Assembly (NCBI GenBank): GCA_964017235.1
Contig: OZ024936.1
Coordinates: 38,028,040-38,092,039, forward strand
Source: Sabellastarte sp. h YS-2021
Taxonomy: Eukaryota; Annelida; Polychaeta; Sabellida; Sabellidae
Direction of reading: 5' to 3'
Length of the DNA stretch: 64,000 bases
A program made the translations under genes and the position numbers. Below are positions 1-11,340 of this stretch, in pieces; position 1 is the stretch's first letter; every line of letters starts with the position of its first letter. The notes under the pieces were generated by a model. It ran no database searches. It was given only the letters and a program-made list of their open reading frames with translations, and was not told where the DNA came from.

Positions 1-729
1 ATGATTCAAAAGTAAATTAGGCAAAAACTGGAACAACCAAAGGATTTTTGTTATTGGACATATTATTAAGTCAGACTTTCAGGTTCTAAAAAGGATCAAA
101 TTGAGAATATAAGTTCCATATTAATAATTTTTAGACTTCCTCCAAATACATTCAAATGTGAAAAGTTTACAATAGATACGTTTTATTTCATAAACATGTA
201 ATATACCATACCATATGAAAACACCTAGTTTAAGGATGGCTAGGCGTTCAGTGACCGGCACATACACCATACATAGAATTAAAATATGAGAGGAAACACC
301 ATATAAACCTATGTACTTGCTAACCTTTGACCCCTGGTGACCTACATCAATCTGCCATGTGCAGATATCCAGAAATAGTTCATTCTTTTTGTGGCCAACA
401 GTAAACGGGTGTTTTTGCTTCATCATAAGGATCTTCATTTACACGTTTTCGGTGCTCTGTAAGTACTCTAAAGCTGTTTATTTACATTTCCTCCATTTTA
501 TTTTTGTTTTTCTTCAATTCTGGTGTCCTTATTGCCTATGTTTTGCAATAGTTGTTCATTTTTGTAATATCTCAGCTAGTCACATTAATTCATTTATTTT
601 CATTTCTATTCTCATTTTATTTACCAATTTATAGTATCCCTATATTCCTTTTTCGAAATTCTTTGAATCACCACATATTTCTTGCTGTAACTTGAGCTTT
701 GTATGAAATTCATAGAAAATATTTATTTC
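1..729. other. AT-rich stretch, no gene seen
   Basis: Only short open frames without recognisable motifs or codon signal are visible on either strand. No terminal repeat or RNA gene was recognised. Confidence 0.5.
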
Positions 730-875
730 CTCTGTGATTACACCTTTTCCAGGTTTGTTTTACACATTCCTTTATTATAATTTGTGTTACTCTTTCAGAG
801 CATACTGTGTAATAATTTCCATTTTAACACAAATTTTATTGCGTTAAATTATGTACCTGCCATTCATGGTTCATT
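730..875 (+). repeat. Dispersed repeat, copy of the tail at 61.79-61.95 kb
   Basis: This stretch aligns by eye with 61,790-61,950. Shared blocks include TTTCAGAG(C/T)ATACTGTG, TGTAATAATTTTC-like text and CATTC(A/G)(T/C)GGTTCATT. Similarity stops abruptly at about 875, where the decayed DIRS-like element seems to begin, so that element may have inserted into an older copy of the repeat. The same tail follows the tandem array ending at 61.5 kb. Confidence 0.65.
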
Positions 876-2859
876 GGTTGTACAGGCCCTTTCACTTAAC
901 ATTTCTGGGGTATGGATCCTGGTTTCAGTGTTTTGGGTTCATATCGCAACTTAGGTTCTCCATCTTTTAGCCTTCCCAACCTTCAATTCTGGAGGCTGGT
1001 GGTCAATAACTCATGGGGTTGACTCAGTCTTCAACTAGAGTCCCACCTCACTGTTGCCTATATTGTACATACCCTTTTATGTCCTTTTGGTCTGTTGGTT
1101 TCTCAGCCTGATTTTCCTCAAGTTAGTCCTGTAGCCTCTTAGGTACCTAAGGCTCAGCCTAATGAGGCTGTAATTTTGTGCTGGGATTACCTTCTCAATA
1201 CCATTTTATTCAGGGCTTCTTGTCATTTGAATCTGATTATTTTTCAATTTCTGTTCCAATCTTTTTTCTTATTCTAGAAAGATTTTGGGGTGTGGTGATC
1301 ATCTACTGGTATTCAACAGTTTTTAGTGCATTTTCACCAGTTTTTAGATCTGACTACCTACTGGTACATTTCCCTATTTGGTTTATGTTGGGGTGTCTCT
1401 GTCTTAAGTTAATCTTCTGGCAGACTTCTGGAAACTTATTCCAACATTAATCATGCCTGTCTGTTGGGCTATATGGATGCCTTGAACTTTGTTTTTCAAA
1501 CTTCTTCACAGAAAATTTCCAATGCCTCCTGTCCAACAGAATTACAGGAGATAACAGAAGACTGCTCTTTTTATGTTGATCAGTTTCAATCTGAGTCTCC
1601 CATTAGTTTCAGACTTAGAATTTCCTTCATAATGTCAGTATATTATTTTTTTTGTCATTCATAATTTTTGGGATCTTCTCATTCTAAGTTTAAGAAGTTG
1701 GGTACTTTCCGAAATTTTCCTTCTAAACTTAGTTTTCCCAGGTACAAGCCCTATTCAGAAGGACTGTGGCTTGACTTTCTCAGGTATGCAGTGGTCGGGC
1801 CTGGTGGCCATTGGTGTCTTTCCTAGGCAGATTTCATCTGCCATTGAAAGAGATCTGAGATGGACCCAAAGGTCCTTAATTCTCTGGAATATCTTCCATG
1901 AGGCCTGGTCTGTTTATCAATCTTAGTCAAGTTGACTGGGCAGACATTTTATTCTCAGTTGTCTTTATCATCCACCATGCTTTGGGCATCTTTTTATGGA
2001 TTTATCAGTTCTATTTTAGCTGATTGATCTCTGGCCTCTTCCACTCATTATTTTTCCCTTGCACTTCCCTTGATTCTTTCGCTCCTCTGTTCCCTCATTT
2101 GTGCCTAGTCACTTTGTAAGGTACTTTGGGCATTTTCAATTTTTTGGTCCTGTACTGTTTTGCTGTGTCTCTCTTCAGAGACTTCATTTCCATATATAAC
2201 AGTTTTAGCAGGAGCTTTTTCATACTGCCCTTAGTTAAGGGCTTTCCTCTCAGCTTTCATCTTCAGCCTCTTGAGGCAAATCAAATCACAGGCCTTTCTC
2301 CTCCCATGGGGAGATTCACCATAGCTTAGTGCTAATAGGATCTTGTTCCTTTCCAAGTTCCAACAATTCTGCTGGTGGTATGCATTCCAGAGGCAGGGGC
2401 GAAAGCCTCAGCCTCTATATCTATAATGATGTCCTCCAGGGGGTAAGAGACTTTGGATCCTTCCAAAGTTCCACCCCTACCTCCATATCCTTAGTAAAGG
2501 AATTAAAAAAGTTTCCTTTGAGGTTCGGCATCTTAGTGCACATGTTATGACACAATTGGCTCATAAGAACCAAGAGTTGTCAAAAGGCTCATTTGGCAAC
2601 TCAATCTCAGAGAAGTAATTGGATCTGTTAGTAGACCAGATCTCCTTCCTAGGTCAGGTTTTCTACCTGTCTAAATGTGTTTTTCTGACCTCACATAGGT
2701 AAGGTTCTTGTTTATTCAGCAGCTCATCCAACCTCTGCTTTAGAAGACTTTAATTTTTATTTACTAAGTAAACAACTTTTACTTTTTTTTGGCTTCCACT
2801 AAGAAACTACTTCTTCAAGGTTGCCTGCACATGATACTGCTTCAGTTTCAGCTCAGGAC

Positions 2860-3680
2860 ACTTTGCTTTTCCCATTTAAGGTGCTCTGGGTTATCCATTC
2901 TTAGATCCTTCTGTGAAGGTTCATCAAAGGTAGTAGTTTCCCAGGAACTATGTCTGCACACTTCCCATATAACACCCTCGTTTGCAACATCTACTGACAT
3001 GGATGTCACACTTCATGGTTGGAGAGCTCATTGTGTTCATTTGAGCACTGTAGGTCCATGTTTAATGTAGCAGTGCAATCTGCACATCAGTTTTCTAGAG
3101 CCCATAGCTGTGCTTTTTGTTCTCTCAGATATTCATTCCTCAATTATCCCTTCATCAGTGGATCATCCATATTGCCTCAGACAACATTGTTCCTCAATTG
3201 TACTTTCATCAAAGAATCATCTTGTCTCGAGACAACACCACTGTGTGTGCTTTCTTTATATAACAGGGATCACTCACTCTTGGGAGACATGTTTGCACTC
3301 TCTTGACACCTGTTTGCCCCATTTTCCACAATAGCAATTCTGTTCTACCACCAACACATGTTCCAGGATCATGAATCTTTGGCAGACCAACTCTTGAGGT
3401 CTTGTCAGACCCTTCACACAGTGGTCCTCAATTCTCTGATCTTCAGGTGGCTGTCTCAGACTTTACATCTGAAATAGATCTCTTTTCCATGCGATTCAAT
3501 CACAAGCTCCTCTTGCATGTGTCTCCTATGCTAGATCCTTTGCCTCTGCCAATAGATGCCTTGGAGTTCATTTGGTCTTGACTACTTCTGTACTCCTTCC
3601 GTCCTTCGGCTATTTGTCCACTATTGATCAAAAAGTTAATAAACTCTCAGATCTGTGGGATACTTCCTTTAGCCTTCCAT
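2860..3680 (+). pseudogene. DIRS RNase H domain and linker, decayed
   Basis: Read across frames, this piece shows the DIRS RNase H pattern. It has an acidic TD-x(4)-LHGW-x-AH segment near 2,990-3,030, then NLHISFLEPIAVLF near 3,080-3,120 (family form HIN-LELLAV), then a DNTTV segment near 3,220-3,240. Near 3,450-3,570 follows EIDLFSMRFNHK and VSPMLDPLPLPIDALEF, matching the IDLFATRFNHK and DPLALAVDAL linker typical of DIRS pol proteins. RNase H degrades the RNA strand during reverse transcription. Several in-frame stops and at least two frameshifts make this copy non-functional. Assignment rests on the order and spacing of several motifs together, so I am fairly sure of it. Confidence 0.75.
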
Positions 3681-3689
3681 GGACAACCA

Positions 3690-4645
3690 AGGTATTGCTT
3701 GAAACTCTCCTTTAGAAAGCCAGTGACTCTTCCTCTTGGTCTTCTGTAACAATCTCATCAGACATCTACAGGGTTTCTTTTAATTTATGGAGTTTCTATC
3801 TTCATACCTTCTGACTGAAGTCTCCTTACAGAAGAATTTTCAGAGGAATTGTTCAGGAGAATTCTTAATCCTCTGAAACTGTCTGTGAAGCAAAGTGGAA
3901 CTGCTTCAACTTTTGTGAGAAACATGGCCACTCTGCCATGCACCATACTCTCCCAATCATTGCTGAGTTTTCCTCTTAAGGAAGTGCATGTATTTCCTGA
4001 GAATAGGGATACAGGTCACCCGTTTCCATGTAGTAATATGAAGTTTGGTTCTTTTAATGACCTTAGAAAAAGACTCGTTTACAGCTTCTTTAAGTCCAGG
4101 ATCAGGGTAGTCATCACCTACCTGCTTGATACTTAAACTTGGTTCAGGATGCTCTTACTAAGGCTCCTTTTGAACCCTTTTCACTTGCTGTACCAAGCTT
4201 TTAACATGCAAGACAGTCTTTCTTACTACCCTTGCTTTGGGAAGGATAAGGAGTGACTTGCATCCCCTTTCTTTAAAGGATCATAAAGTCAGACCCTTCT
4301 TTCTCGGCTTAAGCCAGTTACCTTCAGAAGTTTCTTCATGCTTTGACTTTGTCTTAGTCCTTTCTGTCAAATCTCTTAAATACTATCTAGCAATTCTGAC
4401 CATTTGAAGGAGGATTTTTTCTTTGTCCTCCTTCTGAAGTCCAAAGAGGATGATATTGCAGCTCAGGCAATATCTTTTGGGATAAATACTTTGTTCCCTT
4501 AAAGTTTGTTCCACAAGTGAAGGCCCATGATGTTCTTGACCCTGGTCTTTTAGGTGGAATTCCACTGTTTTACACCATGAGAGATTCTCGTGGAATATTT
4601 GCACTTCACTTCCTTTTCTTTAGAGATGTTGCACAGAAGAATCTT
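3690..4645 (+). pseudogene. DIRS tyrosine recombinase remnant
   Basis: Downstream of the RNase H linker, scattered codons match a DIRS tyrosine recombinase. A (L)TKAPFEPF segment lies near 4,155-4,185 (family form LT-PPFEPL). A VKAHDV segment near 4,518-4,535 corresponds to the H-x-x-R catalytic box. An HFTSF segment near 4,595-4,610 corresponds to the FT-FYL region that holds the nucleophilic tyrosine. The enzyme normally integrates the circular DNA form. The frame changes several times between these motifs and many stops are present. Compare the better preserved C-terminus of family C at 15,893-16,210. Confidence 0.6.
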
Positions 4646-4882
4646 TAACTTCTAAGGGGTAATGGACTTAGTTATTTTAGGTTGAACCATGACAATGTAT
4701 AACTGTGGTTTCAGTATAGAATAATATTTTAATACAAATGTGTGTAAAATTAAGGTGTTACAATCTCACTTATGTACATTTTGACATGAACACAGAGAAA
4801 CTAAGAGCCATTTATTTTCTAATTGCTCAAAAAAAATTATATAGTTATTGGAATATATATATATATTATATATTTATATATA

Positions 4883-4985
4883 GTACAAGTTGAGAGATTT
4901 TGTACAAGTTGCAACTTGTACAAGCAGGTTGTACAAGTTGCAACTTATACAAGATTGGTTGTACAATTTGTAACTTGTACAGAAT
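4883..4985. repeat. Cluster of TTGTACAAGTTG palindromes
   Basis: Positions 4,900-4,923 form a perfect 24-bp palindrome with half-site TTGTACAAGTTG. Two diverged copies follow directly (near 4,930-4,953 and 4,959-4,981), and a half copy precedes it near 4,883. An (AT)n stretch lies just upstream at 4,852-4,880. The same palindrome recurs at 6,012-6,073. Confidence 0.85.
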
Positions 4986-6011
4986 TTCACCATCAAATAA
5001 TCCCAATTTGTTGGATTTTAAAAGAAGTTGATTAAATTAACAATTTGTTGAAAATATTTCTTATTTTATGTGTATAAATATCCAAATTAATGTGATGGTG
5101 TCGCATATATATAATTTTTCCATGAAAAATTAACACTGAATTTACAGAAAAACCTTGATAAATTTTGCCAGTTACACTTAAATACAAAAAAGTTATTAAT
5201 ATATAAAGTTAGTACTTTATCACTCAAGGGTCAAGTTATTTACATTGTTTAACATGCAGAAAAAATTAAGCTTGTGTGTGATGATATACTAAGTTCAGCA
5301 TGAAAATGTGAGCTGTTACTTATTGATGCCTGTAACACTCCAGCTTTGTTCTGATTGGAGTTGTGACTGGGTGCATTTTTCTTTTCAAAATACTTAGGTA
5401 GAAAAGTTTCAATAATTACATTCGGACTTCAAACAAGAAAGTTGATAAGTTGATAAATGTAGTAAGTCAGAAATAGAAATCTTCTAAAACTGTCAACTGT
5501 CTTGGTGTGGCTTCCTATAGCATCAGGGCTATTTTGTGATTTACCTCTAGGCAATAAACTAGGATCACAAGTGGGTAAGGGAAGACAATCAAAAAGGACA
5601 GATGACAGATAATATATATCCACAATTGTAATTGGCACTTGCTTTTCATTAACAAAATCCTTGTATAGTTTTAAAATTCAGATGTGGTTTTATCATCATA
5701 AAATAATTAATTTTATGTTTTAGAACAAATTTAGGAGAATTGTTGACAGAAAACATGATTATAAATCATAAGGTTACCAACACACCAAAAAGTTAGATAC
5801 AAGCTTCAGTTGCCCCAGTGTGACTCAAACTTTTAAATAGTTTCGTAATTGTCAAAAGAATTATGAAAATGTACAGCTCAACAGTTTGCTTTCTCATCAA
5901 AAAGTATAATTTACAGTGAATCTGTCATTCCTAAAGATTGGATATGTTCATTTTATGAATTTTAAAGGATAAATTCTTTAAAATACATTGCTCAACTGAA
6001 AATTAAGAAGC
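4986..6011. other. AT-rich spacer between palindrome clusters
   Basis: No open frame with recognisable content was found. The stretch is bounded on both sides by the same palindromic repeats, so it may be the body of a small non-autonomous element of about 1.2 kb. That is inference only; I saw no target duplication. Confidence 0.4.
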
Positions 6012-6073
6012 TTGTACAAGTTGCAACTTGTACAGGTCCAAAATTTGTACATGTTGCAACTTGTACAAGTCAT
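6012..6073. repeat. Second cluster of TTGTACAAGTTG palindromes
   Basis: Positions 6,013-6,034 are a perfect 22-bp palindrome of the same family as 4,900-4,923. A diverged copy follows at about 6,051-6,073. It sits directly upstream of DIRS element A, so it could be either a terminal structure of that element or part of the preceding spacer. Confidence 0.8.
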
Positions 6074-6176
6074 TTTGGACTAGTCCGCGGCTATTGAACT
6101 CTTCCAGTCGTGATTGAACCAAGCAGACGTACGATTAGTGTTAACCAATCAGAGTACGTTTTGTATCCTGTGGGGT

Positions 6177-6186
6177 CTATATAAAC
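6177..6186 (+). promoter_or_regulatory. TATA box of DIRS element A
   Basis: CTATATAAAC stands about 120 bp upstream of the ORF1 ATG at 6,306, in the position expected for a core promoter of the element. No transcript evidence is available. Confidence 0.5.
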
Positions 6187-6305
6187 GGCCTGCTTGTCAG
6201 TTTCTGTGCATTGTAAACTTGTATTTATAGAAGTATTTTTAATTTGGGGGCAAGAAGCGTCTTCTTGCATTTTTAACTAGCTGTGTGGTATGTGATTTGG
6301 CCATT

Positions 6306-7870
6306 ATGGCTACCAGTGTGACGATGGATAAAAACGTACTGTTGTGTAAGAAATGTAGCGTGGAACACGAACAGCCTGTGGGCTTGAAATGTGAGAGGGG
6401 AAAATCTGTGAAAGACTAGAAGAGTGACACTAGCAAGGAGACTACTGTGCGAAAGACACCACGTGGAAAGAGTATGGATACTTCTTCACAGGAAAAAATG
6501 TTAGAAGTCTACAATGACAAATTTTACGGAAAAGTTAAATTCCATGGAGGAAAGGTTGACTGGTTTAACGTCACGATTGGACACACCTGCTACATCTCAA
6601 AAAACTGTTTCTAGAGAGTTTCGTTCACGAGAAAAAATTAAAAGGATTGAGATTTCAGATGACGACGTGAAGACACCAGTTACCACGGGATTGACCACTG
6701 TATCTGAGGACGGAACTGTGTACTCTAAAACTTTCCATGATGTGGCAGTGGCTATCAAACCAACTTCTGCGAGACCCGGGAAAGAGATTGAAGGCGGACC
6801 CAGAGTTAGGTGTAGCCAAACTACTTAAAACTGACCAAGTGAACCTACCCGGGATTAAATCTTTAGCCCATGTAACTTCTACTGTGAGTCGACCTCAGTC
6901 TGCTGCATCTGTGTCTTGTGATGCCCCTGCTCAAGTAAATTTTGCACAAACTGCGGTGGTGGAGAAACCTGTGGTACGTGATGTAAACTTTAAACCTACC
7001 TGCTTATTCTGATCAATATGGTAACCCTGTGCAGGTTCAATCACTGGCAGAGACGGGTGGCCTGCAAATTCAGAATGTTTATGTCCCTGCAAAAGAAGTG
7101 ACTGTTACTACCACAGATCAAGCTGTTTACGTACCTGTACACGAGACCTTGCCTGTGACTGCAGGGACGACAGTGGCTTCTACTGCTACACTGGAAGCAC
7201 TCAAGGCGAACCCCTTCATTCAACAGTTGGTGGAGGAACATGTTGCTGTCCTCGAATCCCACATGAAGTTAGAGCTACAACAAGGTAGTACACATAGGAA
7301 AAAGAGTGGCAGATATAACCTGGCTGACACCCCTTGTGGGGCTTCGCATTTAAGATGGCCAAACGAGTGGAGCCCAGTTGGAATTAGTAGAAAAAGGATA
7401 GTCTACGACGACTTAACATTGGGACAATTTGTTGTGGATTTTTTGGCCAATGTTTTGGACACCCCCGACCAAGACACTTGCAGGAATATGATACACAAAC
7501 TGATGGAAACTGTTAAGTTGGCGGAAAACTTATCATGGCCAATAGCTAGAGGCGCATTCGCCGTGTCCATCCATAAGTTGGAGGATGAGACATTTGCTTG
7601 GAGCGATAAGAGAACACTGGCTGACAATAGACTGACTTATTCGCAATCAGCTGTGTTTAGCGGTTCTGTTACATTATCTCCCAAACCTACTCAACAGGCC
7701 CCACCCATGGGAAGCGTGTAGTTTGTAAATGGTACAACGAGGGCTCATGCCCCCACCAGCAAGATTGACGACATTTCATCACATATGTATGTACTGTTTT
7801 AGACAACTTAAACGGAATAATGCTCATATGGAAACAGAGTGTAACAACAAGAGGAAAGCTACAGACTAGG
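6306..7870 (+). pseudogene. DIRS-A ORF1 (Gag-like), broken
   Basis: The ATG at 6,306 opens a short frame with C-x2-C, then PVG-x2-C, and stops at 6,417. The same C-x2-C ... PVG-x2-C start occurs in DIRS-B at 56,157 (-). Further open pieces lie at 6,514-6,828, 6,737-7,012 and 7,029-7,721 in different frames. The last holds the conserved core: LRWPNEW, LTLGQFVVDFL, then SWPIARGA. This matches the WPQD, LTQAQFVLGFL and SWQATKGA core of DIRS-B. A Cys-rich tail at 7,722-7,867 (VVCKWYNEGSC, then YCFRQL ... ETECNNKRK) resembles a C-terminal zinc finger and needs another frame change. ORF1 probably forms the nucleoprotein that packages the RNA. Confidence 0.7.
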
Positions 7871-8269
7871 ACTTTGCCGGCTGCACTATTCATGATAACA
7901 TTAGTCAAGTTCTTGGTGATGGGTGTTTACATAGGGTCCCTCCCCTTTCATTTCCTCACAAGGAGGGCCAGCAGTTATATTTGACATTAACTTTACTTTC
8001 TCAGTTGCATAAATGTGGCCCTTATGGCAATTTAAAGGACGTTCATGTGTGTGACTTTATTGGTTTACCATTGTTTAATTTGTGTACAAGCCTTTTACTG
8101 TGTGGTGAGGACCGTTGTATTGATATGCATTCTCATGTGTCCAATAATACATCGCAGGGACCCACCAGGAGAGCAGGTCTCCCAATCTGGCTAATAATAA
8201 AGTTACCTTTAATAGATCTATGGGTTTTGTATGTAAAGATACTCTGTGTACCGATGCACTTACCTGTGA

Positions 8270-9870
8270 TACTCTTGATATGCGTAGTCCATCTGATTAT
8301 CTTCACTTGGTTTCACAGGTCCTGGAGTCGTGTTGTCCAAATTATAAGGGGAGGCACATTCCTCTTGCTGCTTCCTTTAATTTGGATTTCCTTAGGTCTA
8401 AAATACATGATTACCACGATAAGAGATTGTTAGATTATTTAACTTTTGGTTTCCCACTTGGACTTTCTAAGAATGTAACTATTGAGAGCAATGCTGACAT
8501 CAATCACTCTTCTGCACTACAGTATCCGGAGGCAGTTGAGGATTACATTAATACAGAACTGGCCTTGGGCCGTTTAGTCACCCACCACATCCTTGCTTTA
8601 CATGGTCTCCATTAATGACTCGCCCCAAGGGTTCGGGGAGACATGTCATTCTAGACCTTTCTTATGGTGATTACTCTGTAAATAAAGCCACTGAACATGC
8701 CCAGTATGATGATACCCCCTTTCAATTGAAATTGCCAAACTTGGATGGGTTGGTCGATTAATTCTTTGGGAAATAATGCGAGACTTTTCAAAGTTGATAT
8801 CTCACGTGCATTTAGAAATGTTAGGATTGATCCAGCTGATGCAATTCACCTAGGTCTTAAATGGAATAATAAGTACTACATTGATCAAAGTCTCGCTTTT
8901 GGGGCTGTTCATGGTACAGCCATATTTGAAAGAATAACAGATTTTGTCAGATTTCTCATGGCCAAGGAGGGGTTTCAAATCCACAATTATATTGATGATC
9001 TATATGCATGTAGTCATGAGGATCAGGCAGAAAGGGCCTTCCATGCTTTATTAGATATTTTAGCACAGTTAGGCCTCCCTACCAACCCCCTCTAAAGTCT
9101 TTCCACCTTGTAAGAGGCTATCCATTATGGGCATTATAGTGGACGTTGATTCTCATACCTTCAGTATAGAAGAAACAAATTTAAATGAAATCTCGCGAGA
9201 ATGTGTTTCAGCTTTTATACGCACCAGATTATCCAAACGAGAACTCCAGTCACTGTTAGGCAAATTACTTTACATCTCACGTTGTGTCAAAAACTCCTGT
9301 GCCTTTCTTAATAGAATGTTGCAGACTCTCAGAGATCATCACGATGCTGACCACACATACCCATCTGAAGGGTTTTATCAGGATTTATTTTGGCTTCTGA
9401 AATTTTTGGAATCTTCTAATGGGGTTATTCGATTCTGTAGGGATCCTGTTGCTTATATAGTTCACGTTGACGCCACTCTCTCTCACATAGGGGGTGCCTG
9501 GGGTTCTCTGTTTTACGCATCTGAAATCCTGTTTGATGACTTGGCCATCACTCAGTGTGAGATGTATAATATTGTGGTGGCAGCAAAGTTGTGGGGTCGT
9601 GAGTGGAGGGATAAGGTTGTAAATATAAAATGTGATAATGAAAGTGCGGTAGCAGTGTGCTCCACAGGTAAGACAAAAAGTGAGTTTTTGAATGTGTGTT
9701 TGTATAACTTATGGTTGATCACGGCTAAATATAATATTGAGTTGCGTGTATCACACATTAAGGGTGTTAATAATGTATTAGCAGATGCATTGTCTCGTGG
9801 ACGGTTTGAGAATTTGGGTGAAGTTGAGTGGGAAAATGTGTCCAACAAGATTTTATGTTTGTCATTGTAG
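8270..9870 (+). pseudogene. DIRS-A reverse transcriptase and RNase H, frame-broken
   Basis: The pre-RT segment (about 8,300-8,600) reads CPNYKGRHI, YLTFGFPLG and ALQYPEAVEDYI, a DIRS signature also seen in DIRS-B (CPNFIG, YLRYGFPM, ARQYPEHVKTYL). The RT palm begins in the 8,745-9,095 frame with LFKVDISRAFRNVRIDP (catalytic Asp) and has the YIDD box at 8,988-8,999. The frame changes near 9,095-9,127. The next piece (9,127-9,870) contains the RT thumb and then RNase H, with VHVDATLSHIGGAWG, IKCDNESAV and NVLADALSR carrying the expected acidic residues. A further frame break lies at about 8,615-8,745. RT and RNase H copy the element RNA into DNA. At least two breaks make this copy inactive. Confidence 0.85.
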
Positions 9871-10820
9871 AGTTGGGCTCATGCTGGTGGACAAATACAT
9901 TAACACCAGCTTTAGATCTCGCGGAGACAGCCCTTTTAGACCCTACACGAGGGCCCAGTACTTAAGACAATTCAAACTTTATCTTGCATTTCCGATCTCG
10001 CGAGATCTTAGGATATGTGACAGTTCTGCATGTGTTATGAGGTTTCTGGAATTTCTGGCCAGTAATGGAATGACTTTTAGAGTTGTGAATAATTACGTAT
10101 CAGCACTGAAGTTTGCTTTTGCAACAACATATGGCTGGAATCAGGGTGTTTTTGATTGTGCTTGGGTTAAGCGTTTATTGAGGGGCATTAAGTATTCATG
10201 TCATCGACAATCCACTTCAAAGGCCTTGTTCTCCCTTTCACAAATTCGAGAGATTTTTGAGAACACATTGACATACAAAGCTGCGTACTTAGTGTCCTTT
10301 ATGGTATGTTGGCGGCCTTTTATGTATGATGGTATGTTTTATGGCGGATTTCAAATATTGCCCCCCTTCTCCAAGGCTTTTGAAGCACCTTCTGCATAGG
10401 GACATTCAATTTAGGCACCCAGGTATTCATTTGCACTTGAAATGGGTTAAATTACCCGTTATCCGGGATTCAGCTTTGTGTCATGTAGCTGCCCTCCAAG
10501 CTCTCATGAATAAATTGGTCCTGTCTCCGGATCAACCTCTGTTTGTCCTTGATGATTTCTCACTCCTTACTCAGTCTATGCTTTGCAAGCGTTTGGCTAC
10601 ATTCCTTAGAATGATGGACCTTCCATTACTGGGGTATGGGTTCCATACATTCAGACGGTCAGGTGCTCCAATAGCCTATGATGTGGATATTTCTTTGGCC
10701 AGTATACAAATGCATGGGGCATGGCGTAGTAATTCGGTGTGGTCATATATCTCTGATAACACATCACAGTCCCTTCAGGTTCCCCTAGCTTTACAAACTA
10801 TTGCCAACTCACTACTATGA
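9785..10820 (+). pseudogene. DIRS-A tyrosine recombinase, frameshifted at the first Arg box
   Basis: The frame starts inside the RNase H end, as is usual for DIRS elements. The N-terminal core-binding domain is at 9,910-10,250 (SFRSRGDSPFRPYTRAQYL, VVNNYVSALKFAF). The catalytic domain ends with FHTFRRSGAP (H-x-x-R), HGAWRSNSVWSYI (His/Trp and the Tyr nucleophile) at 10,640-10,755. The first catalytic Arg should lie in an RISN box. That box is visible only in the third frame (WRISNIAP, 10,342-10,365), between the two longer open frames. The protein therefore needs two frame changes within about 50 bp, one at a C6 run at 10,361-10,366. It replaces the DDE integrase of LTR elements. Confidence 0.8.
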
Positions 10821-11050
10821 TGCTGTTGGGCCTTTGGGGTTTTAGTCGTTTTATTGTGTAACTTCTATCATGCAATGTTAATGTGTTAGTGAACTAATAA
10901 AAGTAGATTGCCCAAGCTATATATATTTTATTGTCATATGGTACTGTTGTCATGGTCTTGCGTTAGTCAGTTATATCTCATTTATAATCAAAGAATCACG
11001 CGAGACTGGGAAGTCTCATTTCTGTCTCTACTTCTCGCGGGCTTACAATA

Positions 11051-11340
11051 ATGACTGATGGCCAAACCAATATTGTCAGAATGTTATCACTTAACAAATT
11101 AGTGTGTTACAAATCATGCTATAACAGTTAGTTTGAAAGCTACTGCTGATGGTAAATGTGAAGAGAATCTTCAACACCAACACCAGGGTGTTGATAAACG
11201 AACTGAGTATATTGTCAGCAAACTGTTAAGTTCTAGAAGATGTAAATAAATGCACTGACATCTTAAACTTTTTTTAAAACTTAAACTGCTCAATAATCTG
11301 CCTTCAATATACACACTTGTTCAAAAATAAATCTAAAATT
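11051..11340. other. Spacer without recognised feature
   Basis: AT-rich DNA between DIRS-A and the Tx1-like LINE. A TTCAACACCAACACCAGGGTGTTGA-type hairpin (about 11,169-11,193) is the only structure noticed. Confidence 0.35.

Larger units (their letters stand above)
880..4650 (+). mobile_element. Decayed DIRS-like (tyrosine recombinase) retrotransposon
   Basis: The + strand carries, across many stops and frame changes, the 3' half of a DIRS-type element: RNase H, the conserved linker after it, and tyrosine recombinase pieces. The part before 2.8 kb (880-2,800) is probably ORF1 and RT remains, but I could not recognise an RT motif there, so RT may be deleted. No terminal repeats were found; both limits are approximate. 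The left limit is set by the end of the dispersed repeat at about 875. The right limit is set by the last recombinase-like codons. Recombinase C-terminal wording resembles the family C fragment at 15.9-16.2 kb, so both may belong to one lineage. Confidence 0.65.
6080..11050 (+). mobile_element. DIRS-like retrotransposon A
   Basis: A single + strand element shows the full DIRS order: TATA box, ORF1 with zinc-knuckle residues, RT with YIDD, RNase H, and a tyrosine recombinase overlapping the RNase H end. No LTRs of the Gypsy type and no integrase are present. Each reading frame is interrupted by one or more frameshifts or stops, so it is inactive. Ends are approximate: the left lies near the palindromes and the right near a cluster of CGCGAGA-like motifs at 10,996-11,042. 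ORF1 and the pre-RT region are recognisably homologous to those of element B (41.5-56.3 kb). Confidence 0.85.

Noticed and set aside
1178-2550. Several plus-strand frames as separate small genes
   Set aside because: No motif or start context; they lie in the 5' half of a decayed DIRS-like element and most likely are its remains.
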